This document shows positions 1 through 6,103 of a stretch of DNA of 6,173 bases, one piece after another (the stretch's first letter is position 1; each line of letters starts with the position of its first letter). The notes below the pieces were generated by a model. That model was not told where the DNA came from. It ran no database searches and saw only the letters and a list, made by a program, of their open reading frames with translations. The stretch is from Aquifex sp964425585. GTDB taxonomy: Bacteria > Aquificota > Aquificia > Aquificales > Aquificaceae. Both the position numbers and the translations under genes were made by a program. Where the stretch lies: the NCBI GenBank assembly GCA_964425585.1, contig CAYRMG010000059.1:1-6173 (forward strand). Direction: 5' to 3'.

Positions 1-20
1 TGTAAAAATACAGTTTTGGG

Positions 21-617
21 TTATTTCTTTTTCCACAAAACGTAAGTCTCTATGAAACTGAGGGAAATTCTGCATATTCTGTATTCGGAAAGCCACTCTT
101 TTTTTATCTTTTTCCCTTTCATCACAAAGACGTAATCCCTTGCGAGCTTTTCCATAATTTCCTTTATCTCCTCAAACTCCCCCAGCGCTCTTGAGATACT
201 TACATCAAACTTCTCTTTTACGTTTTCAGCTCTTGAGCATATAACTCCGTAATCCTCCTCTATTTTTGTTTTTAAATACTCAAGAAATGCACACTTCTTT
301 GAAACAGCTTCTATTAAGGTAAGCCTTATATTTCCGAGGTAAATTTTAAGGGGAACTCCGGGGAAGCCCGCTCCGCTTCCTACATCAACGAAGTGTTTTC
401 CCTCCCAGTTCAGACCCGCCTCATTAAGGCATTTAGTTAGACTTACGCTTTCTATGAAGTGCCTCTTTATTATTTCTTCTTCTTCCCTTATGGCGGTGAG
501 GTTGTGAACTTTGTTCCACTTCTTCAGCTCCCTCAGGTATATCTCAAACTTTTCCGCTTTTTCCTCCGAGAGCGGAAGACCTTCCTTCTCAAAGAGCTGT
601 TTAATTTTCCTTCGCAT
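21..617 (-). CDS. rsmG: 16S rRNA (guanine-N7)-methyltransferase RsmG (GidB)
   Basis: This is a cytoplasmic SAM-dependent methyltransferase of 198 residues. The family makes m7G at position 527 (E. coli numbering) in the 530 loop of 16S rRNA, and its loss gives low-level streptomycin resistance. The sequence shows the family hallmarks in order: WNKVHNLTAI at about residues 34-43, RHFIES at 52-57, the SAM-binding loop VDVGSGAGFPG at about 77-87, LIEAVSKKCAFL at 101-112 with the acidic residue E103 expected to contact the cofactor, and SRAL at 142-145. The length is slightly short for the family (usually a little over 200), because the C-terminal part is compact. The start at 617 is chosen because the N-terminal helix is typical of the family. 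It lies inside the end of the upstream gene (17-bp overlap) and has no clear Shine-Dalgarno sequence, so translation is probably coupled. It is the last visible gene of the pyrF unit. Confidence 0.95.
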   Translation of the reverse strand: MRRKIKQLFEKEGLPLSEEKAEKFEIYLRELKKWNKVHNLTAIREEEEIIKRHFIESVSLTKCLNEAGLNWEGKHFVDVGSGAGFPGVPLKIYLGNIRLTLIEAVSKKCAFLEYLKTKIEEDYGVICSRAENVKEKFDVSISRALGEFEEIKEIMEKLARDYVFVMKGKKIKKEWLSEYRICRISLSFIETYVLWKKK

Positions 618-1089
618 TTTTCAGTTTCAGTTTCAGTGTTAGGCTTCCCTCAATTAGTATCTCCTCGGGAACTCCCTTTCCGTAAAGGATAATTCTCTTT
701 ACCTTTTTGCTTTTGAGAGGAATCACAATAAGCCTGTCCTTTTCCACCTTTACCTTAAAGAGCTCGTTTTCACTCACCCTTCCTTCCCTCAAATACTCAA
801 CAATTAGAGGAATCCAGGGCTTTTTTTCGTATACCTTCCTTCCCTTTAAAACCCTCTTCTTTTTTCCCTCTTTCTCGTAGAGGAATATGTCCTTACCTTT
901 TTGAATAAACTTAAAGTTGTAATCGTAAAGCCATCTCCAGGATTCGTAAGTTTTTCCTTCCGCCTCCGCTTTCTTCTTTTCAACATTAATCTTTATCTCA
1001 CCTACCCTGAAGAAAAGAAGATAAACTTCATAAGTCGCGGTAAGCGAAAAGGTAAAAGAAAATGCTAAGAGAAAAAGAAAAATCCTCAT
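601..1089 (-). CDS. Small exported protein, possibly DUF3108-like
   Basis: This protein of 162 residues has no function I can name. The N-terminus is a clear signal peptide: M-R, then a hydrophobic stretch at about residues 3-16 rich in Phe and Leu, with a plausible cleavage site near Ala18. There is no lipobox cysteine, so secretion to the periplasm is more likely than lipid anchoring. The mature part begins TYEVYLLFFRVGEI and is a series of short beta-strands rich in Lys and Glu. The opening 'YEV...VGE' pattern and a later basic/hydrophobic strand repeat resemble periplasmic DUF3108 proteins, but the protein is short for that family and I hold the link weakly. The ATG overlaps the pyrF stop as ATGA, and a purine-rich GGGGGAG at 1092-1098 just upstream can serve as ribosome binding site. 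The 3' end overlaps rsmG by 17 bp, so this gene sits in the middle of a three-gene unit. The low-complexity tail LTLKLKLKNAKEN comes partly from a short tandem repeat. Confidence 0.8.
   Translation of the reverse strand: MRIFLFLLAFSFTFSLTATYEVYLLFFRVGEIKINVEKKKAEAEGKTYESWRWLYDYNFKFIQKGKDIFLYEKEGKKKRVLKGRKVYEKKPWIPLIVEYLREGRVSENELFKVKVEKDRLIVIPLKSKKVKRIILYGKGVPEEILIEGSLTLKLKLKNAKEN
619..636. repeat. Three perfect copies of TTTCAG
   Basis: Three head-to-tail copies of the hexamer TTTCAG (CTGAAA on the minus strand) occupy these 18 bp. They lie in the end of the small exported protein gene and encode its LKLKLK tail. They also form the 20 bases directly upstream of the rsmG start codon at 617. 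A copy change would add or remove two residues without shifting frame, and would move sequence in the rsmG translation-initiation region. Confidence 0.85.
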
Positions 1090-1778
1090 ATCTCCCCCAT
1101 CATCTTCAGGGCTCGCTCAACCACGTAAACGGGATTCTTGCTTTCCGTTATCTCCCTTCCTATAACGATTATGTCCGCTCCCCTCTTTTTCGCTTCCGCA
1201 GGTGTTAGAACCCTGCTTTGGTCTCCTTTCTCCTTCTTTATCCTTATCCCGGGAACAACCGCTATGAATTCCTTATCTACGTTCTTTTTGAGAAACTCAA
1301 CCTCTTCCCCCGAACAAACTACTCCGTCTATGCCCTTATCCAGCCCCATCTTTGCAAGGTAAAGAACAAACTCCTTTATATCCCCGATTGTCGTTCTGAG
1401 AAAACTTAAATAGCTTTCATCATGGGATGTAAGGAGGGAAACACCGAGAACCTTCGTATTTCCCTTTCTCTTCGTTGCCTCTTCAACCATACGCTCACCG
1501 CCGAGCAGGTGAAGAGTTATGTAATCGGCACCGAGGTTATTTATCTCCTCAACGGCAAGCCCTACAACCGAAGGAATATCGTGAAGCTTTAAGTCTAAAA
1601 AAACCTCGTAGGGAAACTCCTCCTTCAGCTCCCTTAGCGCATCTCCCCCCTTCTCAAGGTATATCCTGTGTCCTATCTTCATTATCAGGGGATAGTTCTC
1701 AAAAAAATCGTATAAATCCCTTACAATCTTTATGGCTCTTTCCCACGGAACATCAAGAGCTACACATATCCTTGTCAT
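1086..1778 (-). CDS. pyrF: Orotidine 5'-phosphate decarboxylase
   Basis: This enzyme of 230 residues catalyses the last step of de novo UMP synthesis, decarboxylating OMP to UMP, and works as a cytoplasmic TIM-barrel dimer. The sequence carries all family landmarks: VALDVP at about 6-11 with substrate-binding D9, MKIG at 33-36 with K34, and the catalytic signature LDLKLHDIP at 61-69, in which D62, K64 and D67 form the DxKxxD charge network. The C-terminal part has VVPGIRI at about 174-180, GDQSRV with Q187, and GREIT at 207-211, where R208 should bind the phosphate. The length matches the short bacterial form. The start at 1778 puts VALDVP at the usual distance from the N-terminus. It is the first gene of the leftward unit, only 16 bp from the divergent cutA, with no Shine-Dalgarno sequence. 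Other pyr genes are not in the window; downstream are an exported protein and rsmG. Confidence 0.97.
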   Translation of the reverse strand: MTRICVALDVPWERAIKIVRDLYDFFENYPLIMKIGHRIYLEKGGDALRELKEEFPYEVFLDLKLHDIPSVVGLAVEEINNLGADYITLHLLGGERMVEEATKRKGNTKVLGVSLLTSHDESYLSFLRTTIGDIKEFVLYLAKMGLDKGIDGVVCSGEEVEFLKKNVDKEFIAVVPGIRIKKEKGDQSRVLTPAEAKKRGADIIVIGREITESKNPVYVVERALKMMGEI

Positions 1779-1794
1779 ACTAAAATTAAACTAT
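1779..1794. promoter_or_regulatory. 16-bp divergent gap between pyrF and cutA
   Basis: The whole space between the two divergent start codons is ACTAAAATTAAACTAT, all A/T except two C residues. It contains no Shine-Dalgarno sequence for either gene. On the minus strand a TATAGT -10-like hexamer lies at 1795-1790, which would start the pyrF transcript only a few bases before its ATG. On the plus strand CATACT (1776-1781) or TAAAAT (1781-1786) could play the same role for cutA. No good -35 hexamer is visible for either direction. Promoter elements for both units must therefore lie partly within the opposite gene's coding sequence. The promoter calls are inference; the compact gap is directly seen. 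Confidence 0.4.
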
Positions 1795-2109
1795 ATGAAC
1801 GGATATTATGTCGTTCTTATTACCGCACCTGTTGATAAAGGAAAGGAACTGGCGGATTACATAATTGAGAATAAACTCGGTGCGTGTGTAAACCTGATTA
1901 GGGAAGTGGAATCGGTCTACTGGTGGAAGGGAAATATAGAAAGGGACAAAGAAGCTCTGCTCGTGGTAAAAACTTCCGCCGAGAAGTTTAGGGAGCTTGT
2001 TTCAAAGGTAAAAGACGTTCACCCTTACACCGTTCCCGAGATAATAGCCCTGCCTATAGTCGCGGGAAATCCCGATTATCTCAACTGGATTGACGATAGT
2101 CTAAAATGA
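1795..2109 (+). CDS. cutA: Divalent-cation tolerance protein CutA
   Basis: This is a CutA1-family protein of 104 residues, a small cytoplasmic ferredoxin-like fold that forms very heat-stable trimers. The family binds divalent metals and was named for copper tolerance in E. coli; its true biochemical role is unsettled. The sequence has the full family pattern: VLITAP at about 7-12, the LGACVN loop at 28-33 with C31, VYWWKG at 41-46, and the most conserved block HPYTVPEI at 76-83, followed by the C-terminal YLNWID helix. The start at 1795 is chosen over an in-frame ATG at 1732. It gives the usual N-terminus right before the first strand, while the longer form would add 21 non-homologous residues and overlap the divergent pyrF. 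There is no Shine-Dalgarno sequence. The gene overlaps the sbcC start by 4 bp (ATGA), so the two are cotranscribed and probably translationally coupled. Confidence 0.95.
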   Translation: MNGYYVVLITAPVDKGKELADYIIENKLGACVNLIREVESVYWWKGNIERDKEALLVVKTSAEKFRELVSKVKDVHPYTVPEIIALPIVAGNPDYLNWIDDSLK

Positions 2110-5030
2110 GACCCCTTAAACTTGAACTCAAAGGATTCACCGTTTACAGAAAACCTCAGGTAATAGATTTCTCAAATCTCTCATTTTTTGTAATACAGGG
2201 AAAGACGGGAGCGGGAAAGACGAGCATAATAGACGCCATAACCTACGCCCTTTACGGAAAAGTCCCGAGATACGGAGGCAACGTAGCCACAAAACACGTC
2301 CTCTCAAGAGGAGAGAAGGAATTAAAAGTCTCCCTTGATTTCTCAATAAAGGGAAAAAAATACAGGATTGAACGTTTTTACAGAGCTTTTCCCGAGGACT
2401 CCCAGGTAAGAGTTTACGAAGAGGGAAGAAGAATAAACTTAAAGGGAAGGGACGCAACGGAAAAGTGGCTCAGCCAAATATCGGGACTTGATTACAAAAC
2501 TTTCACAAAGGTTATACTCCTTCCTCAGGGAGCCTTTGACACCTTTCTAAAAGACGCATCAGAGAGAAAAAGAATCTTAATAAATCTTCTCGGACTTGAG
2601 GAGCTTGAAAAGATAGCAAACCTTGCGGGAGAAGAATACAAAAAACTTGAGGGAATAAGGGAAACCCTGAAAAGTGAACTGATAACCCTCAGGGATTACA
2701 ACGAGAACAAAGAAGAAAAATTAAAAGAAGAACTGTCAAAAAGCAGGGAGAGATTAAAAAAACTAAAAGAGGAAGAGGAAAAACTTCAAAAAGAATACCA
2801 AAAAGCGAAAGAAAAACACCAAATAAAAAGGGAACTTTCTGAGGTTGAAGAAAGATTAAAAGCCTCGGAAGAAAGAAAAAAAGAAATTGAAGAACTTAAG
2901 GAAAAGTTAAACCTCTCAAGGAGGGTAGCACCCTACGTTCCCGTAGCCAAAAGGCTTGACGAGATAGATATAAATCTATCGGAGATGAGACTGAAAAAGG
3001 AAAAACTCATAAAAGAGATAAAGGCTCTTACCGATGAGCTAAACATCTTGAAGAAAAAAGAAGCGGAACTTGAAATAAGAAAGGAAAAGGTAAAAGAATA
3101 CATAGAAAAGGAGAAAGAACTTGAGGTAAAGCTGAGCAAACTTGAGGAAGTTAAGAATCTTTTAAAAGACGTTGAAAAGCTAAAAAGCGAGCTAAAAACA
3201 ACGCAGGAAAACCTGAAGAAGGCACAACTAAATTACGAAGAGCTTCAACAAAGGGTTAACAAAGGAAGAGCCCTTATAAAAGAAATTGAAGAGAGACTTG
3301 AGAAAATAAAGGAAGTATTTTCGGAGGAAACGTATACCGAGCTGAAGGCAAAAGAAAGACTCCTTGAGGAGGCAAAGAAGAAGGAAAAGGAACTGGTAGC
3401 TAAAAGGGAGGAGAAGGAAAGGATAGAAGAGAAGTATAGAAACACCCTTTCTGAACTCAAGAAAGTAAGAGATGAACTCACACAAAAGGAAAGCGAACTA
3501 AAAAGACAAGAACTCTTTTACCACGCCCATATGGTAGCTTCTTACCTTTCGGAAGGAGATGAGTGTCCCGTATGCGGCGGAATCTACAGAGGAACGCATA
3601 AACTTCCCTATAATTTTAGTGAAATAAACGAGCTGAGTGCATACGTTGAGAAGCTAAAGAAAGAAGAGAAGGAACTTGATAAGATAACCGCACTCCTTAA
3701 GGAAAAACTTGACAACCTTACACACGAAATAAGAAAGCTTGAGGAGGAGCTAAAAACCTTCAGGGAGGAACTTCCCGACAATCTAAAAGAAGAGATAAAA
3801 AAGCTTGAGGCTCTGAAGAAAGAAAAAGAGGAGCTTGAGAAAAAGCTTGAAAAATACAGAAAAGCCCTTGAGGAACGCATAAACGAAAAGGAAAACGCCT
3901 ACAGAGAGTTTGTTAATCTCCGGGAAAAACTTAACTACATAACCACCGCTTTAAATGAAAAGGAAGGAAAATTGAAGGATTACGGTGCTCTTCTTGGTTG
4001 TGAAAATATAAACGAGTGTGAGAGGACAATAAAGGAGGAGATACAAGCCATAAGGAAGTATATAAAAGAAACCGAAGAAACGGAAAAGGTTTTGAGGAAA
4101 AAGATTGAGGAAGTATCTCTAAAGAAATCAAAGCTTGAAGGGGAGCTCTCGGAACTAAGGGAAAGTATGGAAACCCTTGAAAGAGAAAAAAGGGAAAAAC
4201 TTGAGAAACTTGCGGAAATCTACGATATAGCGAAATCCCCTTCTGAGGTTTTAAAGCTATACCTGGGTGAGAAGGAAAAAGAAATTGAAAGAACGATAAA
4301 GGAACACGAAGAAAACCTGATAAACCTGAGCTACAAAAAAAGGGAGCTGGAAGAAAGGCTGAAGGATTACGAGGATACGAAGGATTTAGAAGAAGCGGAA
4401 GCCTTATACCTGAAGGTCAAGGAAGAAATTGAAAACCTTACAAAAACTATAGGTGAGCTTGAAAGAGAACTTCAGCACGTAAGGGAAAGGATAAAGAGAA
4501 AAGAAGAGATTAAGCGGGAATTGAAATCAATTGAAGATAAACTCAGGGTTTACGCCATTATAAAGAGCGATTTCAGAGCGGATAGATTCCAGAAGTATGT
4601 TACGGACATAATGCTATCAAAGGTAATAGAGCAAGCCAGCGAATACTTTTACAAGCTCACGGGAAACTATCTATTTGAGCTTGATGAAAGAAAAAACATA
4701 GCTGTAAGAGACACAACCACGAACCAGCTCAGACCAGTAAACAGCCTCAGCGGAGGTGAGACATTCCTCGCAAGCCTTTCTTTAGCCTTCGGTGTGAGCG
4801 ATATACTTTCGGGAAGTGCTCACCTTGAGAGTCTATTTATAGATGAGGGGTTCGGAAGTCTTGATGAAGACACAAGGGAAAGGGTAGGGGAAATCCTGGA
4901 AGCCATAAAGACAAACATAAACAGAATGATAGGGATTATTTCCCACATTCCCGATATTGCCGAAAGGTTCTCCCAAAGGATAATCGTTGAAAAGAAAGGA
5001 GACTTCTCAGAGGTAAAGGTCATCTATTAG
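2106..5030 (+). CDS. sbcC: SbcC/Rad50-type DNA repair ATPase
   Basis: This protein of 974 residues is the SMC-like ATPase subunit of the SbcCD (Mre11-Rad50) nuclease. The complex opens hairpins and processes protein-blocked or broken DNA ends, with SbcD/Mre11 supplying the nuclease. The sequence shows Walker A GKTGAGKT at 32-39 and the Q-loop LLPQGAFDTFL at 138-148 with Q141. A long Glu/Lys/Leu-rich coiled coil follows from about 165, then the zinc hook C487-P-V-C490, then a returning coil to about 850. The C-terminal lobe has the ABC signature LSGGE at 881-885, Walker B LFIDE at 910-914 with D913 and E914, the D-loop SLD at 918-920 and the H-loop histidine H947. All ATPase residues are present, so it looks fully active. 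The hook lies at the exact midpoint, so the two coil arms match in length. The start is the ATG in the ATGA overlap with cutA. The usual partner gene sbcD is not in this window. The 3' end overlaps the convergent gene by 11 bp. Confidence 0.97.
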   Translation: MRPLKLELKGFTVYRKPQVIDFSNLSFFVIQGKTGAGKTSIIDAITYALYGKVPRYGGNVATKHVLSRGEKELKVSLDFSIKGKKYRIERFYRAFPEDSQVRVYEEGRRINLKGRDATEKWLSQISGLDYKTFTKVILLPQGAFDTFLKDASERKRILINLLGLEELEKIANLAGEEYKKLEGIRETLKSELITLRDYNENKEEKLKEELSKSRERLKKLKEEEEKLQKEYQKAKEKHQIKRELSEVEERLKASEERKKEIEELKEKLNLSRRVAPYVPVAKRLDEIDINLSEMRLKKEKLIKEIKALTDELNILKKKEAELEIRKEKVKEYIEKEKELEVKLSKLEEVKNLLKDVEKLKSELKTTQENLKKAQLNYEELQQRVNKGRALIKEIEERLEKIKEVFSEETYTELKAKERLLEEAKKKEKELVAKREEKERIEEKYRNTLSELKKVRDELTQKESELKRQELFYHAHMVASYLSEGDECPVCGGIYRGTHKLPYNFSEINELSAYVEKLKKEEKELDKITALLKEKLDNLTHEIRKLEEELKTFREELPDNLKEEIKKLEALKKEKEELEKKLEKYRKALEERINEKENAYREFVNLREKLNYITTALNEKEGKLKDYGALLGCENINECERTIKEEIQAIRKYIKETEETEKVLRKKIEEVSLKKSKLEGELSELRESMETLEREKREKLEKLAEIYDIAKSPSEVLKLYLGEKEKEIERTIKEHEENLINLSYKKRELEERLKDYEDTKDLEEAEALYLKVKEEIENLTKTIGELERELQHVRERIKRKEEIKRELKSIEDKLRVYAIIKSDFRADRFQKYVTDIMLSKVIEQASEYFYKLTGNYLFELDERKNIAVRDTTTNQLRPVNSLSGGETFLASLSLAFGVSDILSGSAHLESLFIDEGFGSLDEDTRERVGEILEAIKTNINRMIGIISHIPDIAERFSQRIIVEKKGDFSEVKVIY

Positions 5031-5394
5031 ACATCCAATAATTTTCAAGAAGGTCGTAAAACTTATTTATGGCTTTTTTTACAAGGTGATACGCTTCCCT
5101 CTTGTTTTTGAGATTAAAATCTCTTTTTACCGTATCAAGGGAAGCTTCATAGTATCGTTTTTTAATTACCGTTCTGTATGGCTCTTCCATCTTTTCAAGA
5201 ATATTCTCAAGGTCAACAATGAATATAACATGTTTTGTAAACTTAGCTTCCCTATTGAAGAGCTTTAACCTTCTCGGAGGCGCTTTTACTACGCTTCCCT
5301 TTGAAAGTTCCGCCGTATTTTTACTCTCTTTTGAAAAGTAATACCTATCCATAACATCTTTTACAACACTCAGCTTATACTCAAATAAATTCAT
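5020..5394 (-). CDS. Hypothetical protein with sigma-70 region 4-like HTH
   Basis: I do not recognise this 124-residue protein as a named family. Residues 1-60 are basic, with a PPRRLKLFNR patch at about 39-48, then a short hydrophobic strand HVIFIVD at 55-61. Residues 61-117 read like a four-helix sigma-70 region 4 or ArpU/RinA-type phage regulator: an ILEKMEEPYRTVIKKRYYE block at 65-83 (matching the common 'L..l....r.il..rY' pattern), a scaffold helix SLDTVKRDFNL at 85-95, and a candidate recognition helix NKREAYHLVKKAINKFYDLL at 97-116. No region 2 is present, so it is not a complete sigma factor. There is no signal peptide or membrane segment. A cytoplasmic DNA-binding regulator is the best inference. 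The start at 5394 is supported by a very strong Shine-Dalgarno sequence. The gene follows dtd with 10 bp between the end of dtd and its ATG, and its end overlaps the convergent sbcC end. It is likely a real gene; the function remains open. Confidence 0.75.
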   Translation of the reverse strand: MNLFEYKLSVVKDVMDRYYFSKESKNTAELSKGSVVKAPPRRLKLFNREAKFTKHVIFIVDLENILEKMEEPYRTVIKKRYYEASLDTVKRDFNLKNKREAYHLVKKAINKFYDLLENYWMSNR

Positions 5395-5407
5395 TTCCTC
5401 CCTCCTA
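5395..5407 (-). promoter_or_regulatory. Strong ribosome binding site containing the dtd stop
   Basis: On the minus strand this reads TAGGAGGGAGGAA immediately before the ATG at 5394. It contains a full AGGAGG with six bases to the start, plus a second GAGG element. The first three bases (TAG) are the dtd stop codon, so terminating ribosomes finish on top of the next Shine-Dalgarno sequence. It is by far the best ribosome binding site in the window, and it fixes the start of the downstream hypothetical gene. Confidence 0.85.
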
Positions 5408-5851
5408 CAAGTTCTTTGTATCCAATATTATGGTTACGGGTCCCCAGTTCTCAATAAAAACATCCATCATAGCTCCGAACACACCCGTTTCAACCCTAAG
5501 ACCGCTTTTCTTGAATTCCTCAACAACCTTTTCGTAAAGCTCCTTAGCCCTTTGGGGCTTTTCCGCTTCTTCAAAACTCGGCCTTCTTCCCTTCTTCACG
5601 TTAGCGTAAAGGGTAAACTGGGATACCACAAGAAGCTCCCCCTTTATATCCATAACCGAATAGTAAAATTTCCCTTCTTCATTCTCAAATATCCTTAGGT
5701 TTAAAACTTTATCAACCAGCTTCTTTACGTCCTCTTCCGTGTCGCCCTTTCCGATACCGAGGAGTATATTTAACCCTTCTCCTATCTCTCCTACAACCTT
5801 ACCCTCTACAACAACTTTACTGCTCTTTACCCTTTGGATAACCGCTCTCAT
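5405..5851 (-). CDS. dtd: D-aminoacyl-tRNA deacylase (Dtd)
   Basis: This enzyme of 148 residues hydrolyses D-amino acids from mischarged tRNA, and also removes mischarged glycine from tRNA-Ala. It acts as a cytoplasmic dimer with an active site built from RNA-like contacts rather than side chains. The sequence shows MRAVIQRV at the N-terminus, ILLGIGKGDTEED at 29-41, LRIFENEEGK at 52-61, the SQFTLY motif at 77-82, GRRPSFEEA at 88-96, and ETGVFGAMMDV at 121-131. It ends in NWGPVT at 135-140, containing the Gly-cisPro pair (G137-P138). In most bacteria this last motif reads NxGP with a small or acidic residue at x, whereas here x is Trp. The start at 5851 is chosen because the family begins M-R-A/V-V-I/L-Q-R; an in-frame ATG at 5884 would add 11 non-homologous residues inside tusB. 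Only one base separates it from the tusB stop, so the two are coupled. Confidence 0.96.
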   Translation of the reverse strand: MRAVIQRVKSSKVVVEGKVVGEIGEGLNILLGIGKGDTEEDVKKLVDKVLNLRIFENEEGKFYYSVMDIKGELLVVSQFTLYANVKKGRRPSFEEAEKPQRAKELYEKVVEEFKKSGLRVETGVFGAMMDVFIENWGPVTIILDTKNL

Positions 5852-5852
5852 A

Positions 5853-6095
5853 TCACCAGATAACAACCTTCTCCGACTCTTCAATCATTTTAACTATATC
5901 GTCGTAGCTCTTCAGAACATCTTCCTTAAACTTTAAACCTCTTGCTTCCGCATCTTCTTTGCACACATACCACCCTTCCCTTGAGGGATACCTGAGAACA
6001 CCGTCCTGAATGAGAACAACAACATCTCCTTCATCAAGGTAATCGGAAGAAAAATCCCCCAGCTTTCTAACAAGCCACAGCGTTCTTACACCCAT
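5853..6095 (-). CDS. tusB: TusB/DsrH-family sulfur relay protein
   Basis: This is a small cytoplasmic protein of 80 residues. In E. coli, TusB joins TusC and TusD in a complex that carries sulfur from TusA to TusE for 2-thiouridine synthesis in tRNA. In sulfur oxidisers the homologue DsrH is part of DsrEFH in sulfur metabolism. The sequence aligns well along the family: RTLWLVRK at 4-11, the acidic GD at 23-24 leading into VVVLIQDGV at 25-33, YVCKEDAEARGL at 43-54 (matching the family pattern 'vy.L.eDl.ARGl'), SYDDIVKM at 63-70, and a terminal Trp. The protein is about 15 residues shorter than E. coli TusB in the middle. The only cysteine is C45; none occurs near residue 20, where DsrH has its conserved cysteine. 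Partner genes tusC/tusD or dsrE/dsrF are not seen here, but the window ends 78 bp upstream. The ATG at 6095 is preceded in frame by a stop, so it is the first possible ATG. It is the first gene of the unit with dtd. Confidence 0.88.
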   Translation of the reverse strand: MGVRTLWLVRKLGDFSSDYLDEGDVVVLIQDGVLRYPSREGWYVCKEDAEARGLKFKEDVLKSYDDIVKMIEESEKVVIW

Positions 6096-6103
6096 AGCTT
6101 AAA

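Noticed and set aside
1..20. Possible rsmG terminator: AAAA/TTTT inverted repeat around positions 4-16
   Set aside because: The stem is only four A-T pairs with no GC clamp and no following T-run on the minus strand. Nothing else can be read in these 20 bases.
459..1783. Plus-strand open frames opposite rsmG, the exported protein and pyrF
   Set aside because: They lie opposite confident genes, have odd composition (Pro/Ser/Leu-rich) and carry no family motif.
1732..1794. Longer CutA start at 1732
   Set aside because: It would add 21 residues absent from the family and run over the start of divergent pyrF. The ATG at 1795 gives the normal N-terminus.
2137..5023. Several 60-106-codon open frames on the minus strand inside sbcC, rich in Ser, Phe and Leu
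   Set aside because: They are the antisense shadow of the Glu/Lys/Leu-rich coiled-coil codons. They have low-complexity composition and no recognisable motifs, and they overlap a certain gene.
2106..5030. Repeated AAGCTTGAG-type words in sbcC as a possible repeat array
   Set aside because: They are irregularly spaced and explained by recurring Lys-Leu-Glu heptads in the coiled coil.
5086..5268. Plus-strand open frame opposite the sigma-region-4-like gene
   Set aside because: It has no ribosome binding site and unlikely composition, and it lies opposite a frame with a very strong Shine-Dalgarno sequence and organised helices.
5852..5884. Longer Dtd start at 5884
   Set aside because: The family begins at MRAVIQRV (5851). 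The extra 11 residues are tusB codons in another frame.
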